Below, piece by piece: positions 26,971 to 35,745 of a stretch of DNA of 64,000 bases. Below the pieces are notes generated by a model, which worked only from the letters and a program-made list of their open reading frames with translations, made no database searches and was not told the DNA's origin. This DNA comes from WJMT01 sp964624145 (lineage in GTDB: Bacteria; Acidobacteriota; Aminicenantia; Aminicenantales; Aminicenantaceae). The translations under genes and the position numbers were made by a program. Location of the stretch: positions 1 to 64,000 of the forward strand of contig CAZUXT010000011.1 of assembly GCA_964624145.1 (NCBI GenBank), read 5' to 3'. How positions within the stretch are numbered: the first letter of the stretch is position 1; each line of letters opens with the position of its first letter.

Positions 26971-28869
26971 TTAAGGTCTGTTGTTCCCAGGGTGGGATAT
27001 AAACAGGATTTGGTCTGCATCTGGATGTTTGATTTCCTGATGAATTCCATCTGGCCATAATATCTCAAGGGTTTTGGCTCGAGCCTGTTTTCCAAGTCCA
27101 AAGTAAACTCTGTAATGGCCTGAGGAGTAGTGGGCTCCGTCAGCAGCCCCTACGGAACTATAAATTCTTTGCCCTTTTTGCTCATAAAGGACCACACCTG
27201 TTCCTACGGCGCTTGGGTTTCCAGGAGGCCCGCAAAGCTGAACTTGGAGCCAATGATTGTTTTGTGTTTGGTTTTCAAACAAGCTGGATGACCACTGTTT
27301 ATTGGATTTCTGGCTGATCACGCTTATCAAAACATCACGGTCTCCATCATTGTCACAATCAAACCAGTGGCAGCGGGCATCAGTCAGTTCTTCATGGTTG
27401 GAATAAGAAAGCATCCGAGTTGCTTTGAAACGCCCCTCATTTGTCTGCTTGTAAATTCCTCCTGGAACACAGTGAAGGTCCAGCAAACCGTCATTATCAA
27501 AATCCACCCAGTTGGCAGTGAATGCGTTTTCGCAAAGTCCGAAGCTTTTGGGATCTGATAATGTAAAGTGTCCCTTATCATTAATGAGGAGAACACACTG
27601 GACCGGAGATGCCACAAACAAGTCTGGGTCGCCATCTCTGTCAAAATCTGAAACACAAGAGCGACCAAAATGAGGATAACTGGGATCGGAATGGTCATGA
27701 GCTGAAGGATTTTTTGATATATGATGGGCTTGGAATAGACTGTTCTGGTTGAGGTAAAGAACGAGATTTTCTCTTCCCGCCACAAAGAGGTCCAAGTCCC
27801 TGTCTAAATCAGAATCGAACCAGATGTAAAAACCGTCCTCAGTGTCAGAGATGCCTTTTTCTTGAGCTCGGTCCTGAAATTGTCCTTGAGGATTTTGTAT
27901 AAACAACTGATTGGGAGACCTGAAACCGCTCACATACAGGTCCGGAAGATTATTTCTGTCTAAATCCAACCATGCTGTTTGCCGGGACCGGCAGGTGTTT
28001 TTTTCAAATTGAATGAAATCACTCACCTGAATGAATGCCTCTCCTTTGTTCACAAAAATTTCATTCTGATTGTATGTAGAGAAGTGCTGTGTTTTCCCCC
28101 AAAAACCTCCGTTTGATATGGCTAAATCTATAAGATGGTCTCCGTTCCAGTCCCCCCATGCTATACCGTGTCTGTCTTTTAGTCTGAGTACGAAATGGTG
28201 AGAGGAGGGACTCTGTTTGTGTCTACCGACCTGGATTAGGGAGAGGGGGATTTGAGATTTGATCTGGAATGAAACCGGAACAGCTGCCATATCCGGCTGA
28301 ATCACAAGCAAGCCTTTGGATTTTTCTGAATCAAACTTAAAATGAATGGAACTCTTCCTGATTTGTGGAGAAAGGAGAGTGGTCTTAGTGGTTGTCTCGC
28401 AATTTAGATTCGTTTTGATTTTGACGGGAGAATCAAGAGTGAGATATCCAGAGGCAGACGGCGCGGATTTTATTGAGGACACAAATTTGATATGGATTTG
28501 ACGTTCTTTCCAAAAAATGTAGAGACCTGATTCATTCTTGATCTCAGGTTCATCCAAAGAGTCTTCGAGTCCGGGGAATTCTTCTTGGTGATGAAGTCCC
28601 CACTGATCATAGACATCGCGGAACGTTCCCTGTCCATTTCCTAAGAGAAGAGATGATATTGCTGTATGGTTAACAGTGTATATATCCAGAAAATCATCTC
28701 TGTTGGCATCCACGATTCCGTTATCGAGCATATAATAGTCGTGGATTTTTATGAATTGCTCTTCAAATTGATTGTGCTGTTGGTTTTCTGCATCACAAGA
28801 GCCATAGATGAGAAAAACAAATATAATGAGGAATCGGGTAAAATGAATGATTGTTTTGAGTTGATTCAC
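26971..28869 (-). CDS. FG-GAP/VCBS propeller with UnbV/ASPIC (CRTAC1-like) domain, exported
   Basis: A 632-residue protein with a signal sequence ending in YGSC, a plausible lipoprotein site. Repeated calcium-loop units such as DWNGDHLIDLAISNGG, DLDRNNLPDLYVSG, DFDRDGDPDLFVAS and DFDNDGLLDLHCV mark an FG-GAP beta-propeller. The C-terminus is the UnbV_ASPIC domain (NHWLQVQLCG, then ILWPDGIHQEI). Such proteins are extracellular and probably bind ligands or proteins; no enzyme activity is implied. The GTG start at 28869 overlaps the TGA of the upstream peptidase (GTGA), so translation is probably coupled. 177 bases separate it from the glycosidase downstream. Confidence 0.88.
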   Translation of the reverse strand: MNQLKTIIHFTRFLIIFVFLIYGSCDAENQQHNQFEEQFIKIHDYYMLDNGIVDANRDDFLDIYTVNHTAISSLLLGNGQGTFRDVYDQWGLHHQEEFPGLEDSLDEPEIKNESGLYIFWKERQIHIKFVSSIKSAPSASGYLTLDSPVKIKTNLNCETTTKTTLLSPQIRKSSIHFKFDSEKSKGLLVIQPDMAAVPVSFQIKSQIPLSLIQVGRHKQSPSSHHFVLRLKDRHGIAWGDWNGDHLIDLAISNGGFWGKTQHFSTYNQNEIFVNKGEAFIQVSDFIQFEKNTCRSRQTAWLDLDRNNLPDLYVSGFRSPNQLFIQNPQGQFQDRAQEKGISDTEDGFYIWFDSDLDRDLDLFVAGRENLVLYLNQNSLFQAHHISKNPSAHDHSDPSYPHFGRSCVSDFDRDGDPDLFVASPVQCVLLINDKGHFTLSDPKSFGLCENAFTANWVDFDNDGLLDLHCVPGGIYKQTNEGRFKATRMLSYSNHEELTDARCHWFDCDNDGDRDVLISVISQKSNKQWSSSLFENQTQNNHWLQVQLCGPPGNPSAVGTGVVLYEQKGQRIYSSVGAADGAHYSSGHYRVYFGLGKQARAKTLEILWPDGIHQEIKHPDADQILFISHPGNNRP

Positions 28870-29762
28870 TTCTTTTTCTCAGATTTTTTGATGGGCTGCA
28901 CCCGGTCCAGAGGTTCGTAAGTCCGGGTGGGACGATGAGCCTGGCGGGTTTTCAGGTCAAAACGGTCACCTGGCGCCAGAAAATAAAAGCGTCCGGACGG
29001 AGGGATGTGTTTGCTGGTGTCATAGATGGCCACATACCCCTGGCCCATCACTTCAAACCGGTCGCCCTGAACCACTATGGCGGTGTCTTCATCAATGCCG
29101 ATACCCAGAAGATCCGGGTTGGCGTTCACTACTTCCAGAAGGTCAAACTGCCGATTCCGCTTGAGAAGATGCTGGTCGACCCCTGTGTTTTTTATAAAAC
29201 CCATTCCTTCGGTGTGGTCTCCTATCATAATGGTGTTGGTTTTGGTGTCGCCCCTGACCAAATAAGAACCCTGAATGGTAGCGCCTGCAGAGGATCCACC
29301 GATCACGCCTCCTCGTTCAAGAAGAGCCCGCAGCTCCTTATGGACCAGAGTATTGAGGTAAGCATCGGCTAAGCGCCACTGCCTGCCTCCGGTAAAAAAC
29401 ACAGCCCGGGCTTTTTTTATGGGCCGGACAAACTCCTCGGAATCGGCTTGGCTTCGGTCATAAGTATGGACCAGGGTCAGGTTTTTAAATCCGGCTCTTT
29501 CGAACGGCCGCATTCCTCTCCAGCTTTGGTCATAATGGTCCGCCCCACCTGCAGTGGGAATGATCACCACCGGCGCTTCAGGCCCTCCGGCCAGTTCCAT
29601 GAATCTCTCTAAAATGGCGGGATCCTGCATAGCGCCTCCCACAATAACCAAGGCCCCGTTCTCAGGACCTATGTCCGATGGATAGAGTTTTGCCGTAAAA
29701 ACAGTGATGAATAACAGGAAAAAACTGACCAAAAGCATTAAAGCGTTCCGTCTTTGACACAT
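28866..29762 (-). CDS. Cyanophycinase-like S51 serine peptidase, exported
   Basis: A 298-residue protein with a signal sequence (residues 5-25). The peptidase core shows ALVIVGGAMQDP, VFFTGGRQWRLADAY with the substrate-loop Gln/Arg, and GVIGGSSAGATIQG with the nucleophile serine. Cyanophycinases cleave beta-Asp-Arg dipeptides from cyanophycin. Exported homologues occur in bacteria that do not make the polymer and would scavenge it or act on other isoaspartyl peptides. No cyanophycin synthetase lies in the window. AAGGAGAA precedes the ATG. A 19-bp palindrome (29782-29800) lies just upstream of this ribosome binding site. Confidence 0.9.
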   Translation of the reverse strand: MCQRRNALMLLVSFFLLFITVFTAKLYPSDIGPENGALVIVGGAMQDPAILERFMELAGGPEAPVVIIPTAGGADHYDQSWRGMRPFERAGFKNLTLVHTYDRSQADSEEFVRPIKKARAVFFTGGRQWRLADAYLNTLVHKELRALLERGGVIGGSSAGATIQGSYLVRGDTKTNTIMIGDHTEGMGFIKNTGVDQHLLKRNRQFDLLEVVNANPDLLGIGIDEDTAIVVQGDRFEVMGQGYVAIYDTSKHIPPSGRFYFLAPGDRFDLKTRQAHRPTRTYEPLDRVQPIKKSEKKK

Positions 29763-29781
29763 GATTTGTTATTCTCCTTTT

Positions 29782-29800
29782 AACCTGAACTATTCAGGTT
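29782..29800. repeat. Perfect palindrome AACCTGAA-CTA-TTCAGGTT
   Basis: An 8-bp perfect inverted repeat with a 3-base centre, between the divergent cyanophycinase and sigma-factor genes. It resembles the inverted ends of the MITE-like elements at 6233 and 36358 placed back to back. It could be an excision scar or an operator. Confidence 0.5.
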
Positions 29801-29914
29801 TATTTGGTACAGGGACTTATATATTAAAAGATAATTTCTGTTATTGGAAGGGAGTGTTTGTTATATATATTGAAGATGATGTCAACTAAAACCGTTTTCA
29901 AAGCGTTTTGATTA

Positions 29915-30505
29915 ATGAATGGAAAAAGAATGGAGACTCTGGATCTGATACAAAACGCCCAGCAGGGCGACCGGGAGGCGTTCTCTATGCTGTTTGAGGA
30001 AAACAAAAAAATGGTTTTTGGTTTAGCCTTCAAGTACACCAAAAACAAACAGGATGCGGAAGATATCCTCCAGAATACATTTATCAAAGCTTTTAACGGC
30101 CTGAATAAGTTCCAGTTAAAAAAACACTCCAGTTTCTCTTCCTGGCTCTATCGAATAGGCATCAGCTGCAGTATTGATTTTCTGAGGGACAAAAAGAGAA
30201 TGAAAAAAAGCCTTCAAGACTGGGAGCTAATGGACCGCACAACTTCAGGCAGCAGCGGCGGAGATCCCGAGAAAAACGCAAGCAGGGAGGACCTCAAGAA
30301 AAAGATAGAGCGCCTTGTGGATGACATGCCCCCCCGCCAGAAAATGGCATTTGTTCTCAAACATTTTCAACAGCTCAAGATCAGAGAGATCGCCGAGTAC
30401 ATGGAATGTTCAGAGGGAAGTGTGAAAAAGCAGCTTTTCAGAGGAGTTGAAAACATTAAAGGCTCTTTAAAAAAGCTTCTATGGGAGAAAGACTATGAAA
30501 TGTGA
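29915..30505 (+). CDS. ECF-type RNA polymerase sigma factor
   Basis: A 196-residue group 4 sigma factor. Region 2 spans about residues 20-95 (DAEDILQNTFIKAFNGLNKF, then FSSWLYRIGISCSIDFLRD) and region 4 about 130-185 (MPPRQKMAFVLKHFQQLKIREIA with the helix-turn-helix EGSVKKQLFRGVENIKG). It overlaps the anti-sigma gene by 11 bases, the usual sign of a sigma/anti-sigma pair. It probably activates its own operon, which continues into two exported HEAT-repeat proteins. ATG 29930 is an alternative start with a GGAA upstream. Confidence 0.93.
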   Translation: MNGKRMETLDLIQNAQQGDREAFSMLFEENKKMVFGLAFKYTKNKQDAEDILQNTFIKAFNGLNKFQLKKHSSFSSWLYRIGISCSIDFLRDKKRMKKSLQDWELMDRTTSGSSGGDPEKNASREDLKKKIERLVDDMPPRQKMAFVLKHFQQLKIREIAEYMECSEGSVKKQLFRGVENIKGSLKKLLWEKDYEM

Positions 30506-31202
30506 AGAATTCAGAAAAAATATGATTTTATACCTCTATGGAGAGCTTGATAAAAAAAGTGCTGAGGAGCTCAAAAATCACATAAAAAAGTGTCCGGACT
30601 GTGCCAAAGAGCTTGAATACACGAAAAGGATCTTTGATTTGGTGGAAGAGACGAAGACAGAAGATATTCCGGAGGCTGACTGGGAGAAGTGCTGGAGTCG
30701 AATTGATAAAAAGGTTTCGGTCCCTGATAAAAAGAGGGAAAAATATTTTGAATTTTTCCCCAAATGGGCCGCCGCTGCCGCAGCCATTGTCTGTGTCCTT
30801 GTTATAGGATTTGTCATCGGGAGAACAACCTTTATTCCAGGTGGAGATAAGATAACCGTGACCGGAGGGTCAGAGGATACGTTTCAAATAAGCCTGCAGG
30901 AGCATTTTGACAGCCTAAAACCTTTACTCATAGAGTATGCCCATTACAGTGAAGATAAAGACAGTAATAAAGTCGTTCTTGATAAGAGGTATGTAGAGGA
31001 GCTTCTTATCCAGAATATTCTTTTGAAAAGGCTGGCCGCGGGGAAGAATCCCGATGACCGGCAGCTTCTGGAGGATATAGAATTGATTTTAAGGGAAATC
31101 ACAAATATGGACAAAAACGGCACATCCAATCCTTTGATGATAAAGGAATACATAAATAATCAGGGGATTTTAAATGCTGTGGACGTCCGCGGAATGATAT
31201 AG
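30495..31202 (+). CDS. Membrane-anchored zinc anti-sigma factor (zf-HC2 type)
   Basis: A 235-residue protein. The N-terminal zinc anti-sigma domain has His29-x3-Cys33-x2-Cys36 with an upstream Cys3. It would hold the neighbouring ECF sigma factor at the membrane. One membrane helix spans residues 91-109 (WAAAAAAIVCVLVIGFVIG), and a periplasmic domain of about 120 helical residues follows. It overlaps the sigma gene by 11 bases and is followed after 10 bases by the first HEAT-repeat gene, so all four genes are probably one operon. What releases the sigma factor is not visible. Confidence 0.88.
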   Translation: MKCEEFRKNMILYLYGELDKKSAEELKNHIKKCPDCAKELEYTKRIFDLVEETKTEDIPEADWEKCWSRIDKKVSVPDKKREKYFEFFPKWAAAAAAIVCVLVIGFVIGRTTFIPGGDKITVTGGSEDTFQISLQEHFDSLKPLLIEYAHYSEDKDSNKVVLDKRYVEELLIQNILLKRLAAGKNPDDRQLLEDIELILREITNMDKNGTSNPLMIKEYINNQGILNAVDVRGMI

Positions 31203-31212
31203 GAGGTTTCAA

Positions 31213-32397
31213 ATGAAAAATTTAAAAGCAGTAGGGATCATTTTGGCTCTCTGCATGATCATGGGAAGTGCTTTGACTGCATTGGATTTCACACAGGATA
31301 AGGAAGACGAATCCCTCAAAGCTCTGGAGGATGCAAAAAAGTATATATATCAGAAGAATTGGGAAGATGCGGTTTCAAAATTGGAAGAGATGGTAGAGAA
31401 GTTTGAGAAAAGCCGTTATTTGGACGAGTCTTTATACTGGTTGGGATACAGCATGGAGAAGCTCAGCAGGGAACTGGAAAACATAAACCAGCAGGTTCAA
31501 TTCAAGGAACAAGCTGTCAAACATCTCAACAAATTGATCAAAGAGATGGACCATAGTTCCTGGATAAATGATGCGAAGGTGCTGAGGGTTGAGATTGCGG
31601 AAGAACTGGTAAAAAGTGGATATTCGAGTTACAAAGAATATATAAACGGCAGCCTGGGTCTGGGAGTTTTAGGGGGTGTTGAAGGCGGAGTGGAAGGTGG
31701 GATTGGTATAGTGACAGAAGACGACCCAGAGACAGAGTTAAAACTGGTAGCGCTTGATGCCCTTATGAACATGAAAGATGAAAGAGCTTTTTCCATCCTC
31801 AAAGAAGTCATTGACAAGAACGATGATTCAAAGCTTAGGAAAAAAGCTATTTTTATCATAAGCCAGGGGCATGGTCCCGACGTTGTGCCGTTATTGGTCA
31901 AGGTGGCTAAATCTGACCCGGATGAAGAGGTCCGGAAGCAGGCCATCTTCTGGCTTGGTCAGAAAAATACCAAGGAGAGTCTGGATGCGCTTCTGAAACT
32001 TTATGATTCTGTTTCGGATGCGGAATTGAGAAATGCGCTGATTTTTTCCTTCCAGCAATCAGGAGACAGCCGGGCATGGAAAAAGATATTTGATATTGCC
32101 CGGAAGGAAAAAGACGTAAATGTAAGAAATCAGGCTGTTTTCTGGATCGGTCAGAGAGGAACTCCGGATTCTCTGGATGTGCTTATAGATCTGTACTCTG
32201 AGATCAAGGAAGTTGAGGTCAAAAAACAGATCATTTTTAACATCGCTCAGATGAAAAGCAAAAAAGCGGTGCAGGAGATGATCAAAATAGCCCGGAAGGA
32301 AAAAGATCCTGAACTGCAAAAGCAGATCATTTTCTGGCTCGGACAATCCAGAGATGAAGCGGCCGTAGAGTATCTCAGGGAAATTATCAACAGATAA
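31213..32397 (+). CDS. Exported TPR/HEAT-repeat protein
   Basis: A 394-residue protein with a signal peptide (residues 1-22), behind AGGAGG. Residues about 30-120 are TPR-like (DAKKYIYQKNWEDAVSKLEE). A Gly/Val-rich linker follows near 145-160. From about 180 to the end there are six HEAT/PBS-lyase-type repeats of 30-35 residues, each with a helix of the form V-R-K-Q-A-I-F-W-L-G-Q. HEAT repeats form protein-binding solenoids; no catalytic residue is seen. It is the third gene of the ECF sigma operon and 20 bases upstream of a second HEAT protein with the same repeat signature. Confidence 0.85.
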   Translation: MKNLKAVGIILALCMIMGSALTALDFTQDKEDESLKALEDAKKYIYQKNWEDAVSKLEEMVEKFEKSRYLDESLYWLGYSMEKLSRELENINQQVQFKEQAVKHLNKLIKEMDHSSWINDAKVLRVEIAEELVKSGYSSYKEYINGSLGLGVLGGVEGGVEGGIGIVTEDDPETELKLVALDALMNMKDERAFSILKEVIDKNDDSKLRKKAIFIISQGHGPDVVPLLVKVAKSDPDEEVRKQAIFWLGQKNTKESLDALLKLYDSVSDAELRNALIFSFQQSGDSRAWKKIFDIARKEKDVNVRNQAVFWIGQRGTPDSLDVLIDLYSEIKEVEVKKQIIFNIAQMKSKKAVQEMIKIARKEKDPELQKQIIFWLGQSRDEAAVEYLREIINR

Positions 32398-32417
32398 TCC
32401 GGAAGGAGAAAACAGAA

Positions 32418-33545
32418 ATGAAACTCAAAGAAAAGATAAGAAGCCTGACAGTCATGTTAGCTGCCCTGCTTCTGGCTGTTTTATTAGTGCCTGTATTGGG
32501 AACAGCAGAGGAAGGTAACTTAAGGGGAAACGTCTTTTATTTGGATCAGGAGGGAGTTTCTCTTGTTAAAAAAATGGAGCTTGCCGAAGATAAATTTAAA
32601 AAAGAACAAAAGGGAGAGGTTTATTTCACAGCCCATATTTTTCAGAGCCGTTATGAGATCGATATACACGGAGGCTATGACCTGAAAAACCCCCTTGAGG
32701 TGAGCAGCCGGGGTGATGATATCAGAATACGAAGGGATTCGGATAGAGATGGATTCAGTATGGAATCTCATAAAGGAAGCAGCGGCGGAGAGCCGGTCGG
32801 ACTGTTGGTCATGCACAGAATCTCAGGGAGAAAAAGCGAAAAAGTGGATATGCATGTCTTTGATCTGGATAGGATCTATGAATTCAATCAGGAACCTGTT
32901 TACTGGATGGGAAGTGCGGAGACGAATGAAAGTTTCCGTTTTCTGGAAGAGGAGTTTGAAACCGCAGATTCGCATTTAAAAAAGACCATCACCTTTATGC
33001 TGTATTCACATGAAACGCCTTTATCTTATGATTTTCTTTTTAAAGCAGGATCAGGAAATGACTCCAATGAAGTGAGAAAGAATGCGGTGTTCTGGCTGGG
33101 GAATTTTAAAGACCAAAAAAGCCTGTCTCTTCTTCAAAAAATCTTTCAAAAAGAAGACAGCACTGAGGTAAAAAAGAGCATCGTGTTCGCGCTCAACCTC
33201 TCGGATATGGATGAAGCGGTGGAGGAACTAATAAGAATCGCGAAACAGGATTCATCACAAGAAGTGAGAAAACAGGCTGTGTTCTGGTTGGGCCAGAAGG
33301 CATCCAAAAAATGTATCGAAGCGCTTAAGGGAGTGGTAGAGGAAGATGACGAAGATACGGAAGTGAGAAAATCCGCTGTTTTCGCCATAAGCCAGCTCCC
33401 TTCAGATAAGGCTGTGCCCATTCTCATAGACATAGCCAGAACGAACAAAAGTCCTTCCATAAAAAAGCAGGCTATTTTCTGGCTGGGACAAAAAGATTCC
33501 GATGAAGCCTTGAAGTTCTTTGAAGAGATACTATTAAAGAAGTAA
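32418..33545 (+). CDS. Exported HEAT-repeat protein
   Basis: A 375-residue protein with a signal peptide (residues 10-31). The N-terminal 170 residues are a beta-rich domain without a recognised motif. From about residue 175 there are five HEAT repeats with helices such as VRKNAVFWLGN, VRKQAVFWLGQ, VRKSAVFAISQ and IKKQAIFWLGQ, the same signature as the preceding gene. A GGAAGGAG site lies upstream. It is probably the last gene of the ECF sigma/anti-sigma operon, so it may be an envelope effector of that regulon. The function is unknown. Confidence 0.85.
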   Translation: MKLKEKIRSLTVMLAALLLAVLLVPVLGTAEEGNLRGNVFYLDQEGVSLVKKMELAEDKFKKEQKGEVYFTAHIFQSRYEIDIHGGYDLKNPLEVSSRGDDIRIRRDSDRDGFSMESHKGSSGGEPVGLLVMHRISGRKSEKVDMHVFDLDRIYEFNQEPVYWMGSAETNESFRFLEEEFETADSHLKKTITFMLYSHETPLSYDFLFKAGSGNDSNEVRKNAVFWLGNFKDQKSLSLLQKIFQKEDSTEVKKSIVFALNLSDMDEAVEELIRIAKQDSSQEVRKQAVFWLGQKASKKCIEALKGVVEEDDEDTEVRKSAVFAISQLPSDKAVPILIDIARTNKSPSIKKQAIFWLGQKDSDEALKFFEEILLKK

Positions 33546-33821
33546 GATTATCATAGTAACACAACACATGCATGGGATAAAAAAAAGATGTTCATATCCC
33601 CTGTTTTTTCTCAATGCCTTGTAATTCTCTATTAACCCGCAAGTTATCCCCTATGATTGATTATAATCTCTCAGCAATTCAAAAATTAGAGTGATTTTTC
33701 CTTCTACAAGTAAACGACTGTTTACACATCATGACTTCACTCCAAAATCATTTTTATCACTCAATAGAGGAATTTAGTCATCTCCACTTCCCGGCACATT
33801 TCTTGAATCACTATCCCTGCC
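33546..33821. other. Gene-free stretch upstream of the IS91 remnant
   Basis: AT-rich sequence between the HEAT-repeat operon and the transposase remnant. No open frame, tRNA or strong promoter was recognised. It may include the left flank of the old IS91-type element, but I could not define its end. Confidence 0.4.
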
Positions 33822-34098
33822 ATGAGCAGGGTCTACCGCCCACGTCATCCGGAGAATATAGCATTTTACCGTGTGCTCTTCCATTATTCTGAGTCATTTC
33901 TTAAAAGTCTCTCAATTCAACGATCCCCTCATCTGTCCCAAATGCGGGGGAACCATGCGCCTTGTCTCCTTTATTGAAGACTATAAAGTCATAGACAAGA
34001 TCATCAAACATCTTAATCTGACCTTTACGGCCGCTCGACCCCCGACTCCTCAAGCTCAGCTCTTTATTGCGGCCGAGGAACTATCAGAATACATGTGA
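33822..34098 (+). pseudogene. Internally deleted IS91-family transposase
   Basis: ATG 33822 opens a frame reading MSRVYRPRHPENIAFYRVLF, the typical N-terminus of IS91-type (IS801/IS1294-like) Y2 transposases. About 30 codons later the frame shifts and continues as the typical C-terminus, DPLICPKCGGTMRLVSFIED, then KVIDKIIKHLNLTF and a proline-rich tail ending at TGA 34098. Some 300 central residues with the HUH and tyrosine motifs are absent. It is therefore a deletion derivative that cannot transpose by itself. Confidence 0.72.
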
Positions 34099-34199
34099 AA
34101 CTCTAATCTTTTAGTTCAGAGGAAAGGGAGATTTCTGTTCTTTGTGTGGCACTATTAGACTGATTCTCTGATGTCTTCTCTTTTCTGGAGGTTTTTTTA

Positions 34200-34229
34200 T
34201 TGACTTGTCCTTTATTTTATACGTATGAT
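34200..34229 (+). promoter_or_regulatory. Candidate promoter upstream of the NTF2-like gene
   Basis: TTGACT (34200-34205), an 18-base spacer and TATGAT (34224-34229). The leader to the next recognised gene would be about 245 bases. A 36-codon frame at 34235-34345 (starting MKSLRGWEFDELEEK) lies within it, but I have no evidence that it is a gene. Confidence 0.45.
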
Positions 34230-34482
34230 AGGGGATGAAGTCGCTTAGAGGATGGGAATTTGATGAATTGGAGGAAAAATCATCAGCAACAAAAAACCAA
34301 TTTCCTATCTTTAGCGACGAAGGAATCTCAACGAAGAACGAATAATCGAACACCTCTCTACAGATTCAGATCGCAAGTCAAAATCACTCTGGCATCACTA
34401 ATGAGCTTAAGTTACATGGATTCCAATATCCAAAGATTTAAACTTGAGGTCACATTCTGTGACCATAGAAGGAGTGTGTGAT

Positions 34483-34911
34483 ATGGAAGAGGTAATCGCA
34501 CAAATCACCGAAATCGTAAACCGTGAGACCGAGGCGTGGGACACACAGAACGTCCATCAGCTTTTGACTGTGTTCCACAAGGACATGGTTTGGCCTTGGC
34601 CAGAGAAGAGTACGGACCATGATCCTGCGACCTGGAAGATGGTACTGGGTAGGTTTAACTACCAGCGATGGCGCTTGTTTTACCAGGATTTCTTCGCAAA
34701 GCATAAGTTGGTTCACAACAAACGTGAGATAAAGAAGATAGTAGTCTCAGATCAAGAAGATGGTGCCGTTGCCATCGTCGATATCGATACTCTATGGGAG
34801 ACTAGAGAAACTGGAGAGAAGAATCACTGGAAGGGCCGGACGTGCAAGGTATATTCCAAAATCGGTGACGAATGGAAAATGATCATGCACACCGGTGTGC
34901 TGGAATACTAA
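34483..34911 (+). CDS. NTF2/SnoaL-like fold protein
   Basis: A 142-residue cytoplasmic protein beginning at ATG 34483 behind GAAGGAG. The pattern of an N-terminal helix (EEVIAQITEIVNRETEAWDTQN), a hydrophobic Trp-rich segment (FHKDMVWPWPEK) and a curved C-terminal sheet (AVAIVDIDTLWET, KVYSKIGDEWKMIMHTG) fits the NTF2-like superfamily (DUF4440/SnoaL). Members are small ligand-binding or isomerase domains; nothing here fixes a reaction. It stands alone in a scar region after a transposase remnant. Confidence 0.75.
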   Translation: MEEVIAQITEIVNRETEAWDTQNVHQLLTVFHKDMVWPWPEKSTDHDPATWKMVLGRFNYQRWRLFYQDFFAKHKLVHNKREIKKIVVSDQEDGAVAIVDIDTLWETRETGEKNHWKGRTCKVYSKIGDEWKMIMHTGVLEY

Positions 34912-35106
34912 TGAACGCTGCACGCGCTACGCTCGACGCCTTATGCTACAAGCCGAATCGTTGTGATAGCGTTTCCATAGAAAAGGTTGCCAAGCTTGAA
35001 TAATTTCTACTTATTGTAAAGAGGAGAGAATATCAGAAAATGAGGCTGTGGAGGAAAGTTTATTCGGCTTCTGAATGATTGGATCACCGCAATGATGACG
35101 GGCAGA

Positions 35107-35745
35107 TTATTTTCCTAACACAACTCCGATTATAGATCCTCCAAAGAGAACGGCTATACTCAGGAGTAACCACCACCAGAGCTTACGCCATCCCGGTATG
35201 GTAACCTCTCCGTCGCTACCTGCACAAATGGCCCATGACTGATAACTTCTTTTAACGGCCCACCGTTCATAAAGGTATATCAACACTCCTCCCGGCAGGG
35301 CCCCCAGCGCAAATATCGCCCACCATGTCATCACTGCAAGAGGAGACAAGGGTGACAAAAGACTCATAGTCAGGCTCTTGATCTCCAGTGGCAAAGCAAT
35401 GGAAGTGATGTCTCCCATACCTAAAAATGTAGTGACGAGGACAAGGGGAAGGCATTGTGTTAGTATCTGCCCGAGATTTTTTTGACTGATGGGAGACAGG
35501 GATACCGCATAGAACACCCATGCCACTATTACCGGCAGTACGACCATCGGAATCACCTGCATCTGCCATTTTGTATTCCCGGACAATAAGCTTAAAATAA
35601 GGATAGTAAATGCCGCAGTGTATGATACCACTAATGGTATAAGGCTCCCCAGTGTCTCGATCAATGCATTCCTGCATAAAGTGGGTTTACATCTTTTAAC
35701 CGCAAAGTATCCTGAAATCAAGGCGATCGGCCCCAGAATCACCAC
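35107..35745 (-). CDS. Multi-pass membrane protein, possibly the displaced C-terminal part of the upstream gene
   Basis: A 212-residue hydrophobic protein with about six membrane helices and a last helix ending in VLFGGSIIGVVLGK. I do not recognise a family. The start is GTG at 35745 or 35742; the latter overlaps the upstream TGA as GTGA. Upstream of the GTG the same frame is open only for a few codons (W-V-P-A) before a stop. It overlaps the end of the shortened Ntn-hydrolase gene. Either the two are translationally coupled, or they are the two halves of one gene joined out of frame by a deletion. Confidence 0.6.
   Translation of the reverse strand: MVILGPIALISGYFAVKRCKPTLCRNALIETLGSLIPLVVSYTAAFTILILSLLSGNTKWQMQVIPMVVLPVIVAWVFYAVSLSPISQKNLGQILTQCLPLVLVTTFLGMGDITSIALPLEIKSLTMSLLSPLSPLAVMTWWAIFALGALPGGVLIYLYERWAVKRSYQSWAICAGSDGEVTIPGWRKLWWWLLLSIAVLFGGSIIGVVLGK

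Noticed and set aside
34235..34345. 36-codon open frame behind the promoter at 34200
   Set aside because: No homology was recognised and composition gives no support; noted only within the promoter entry.
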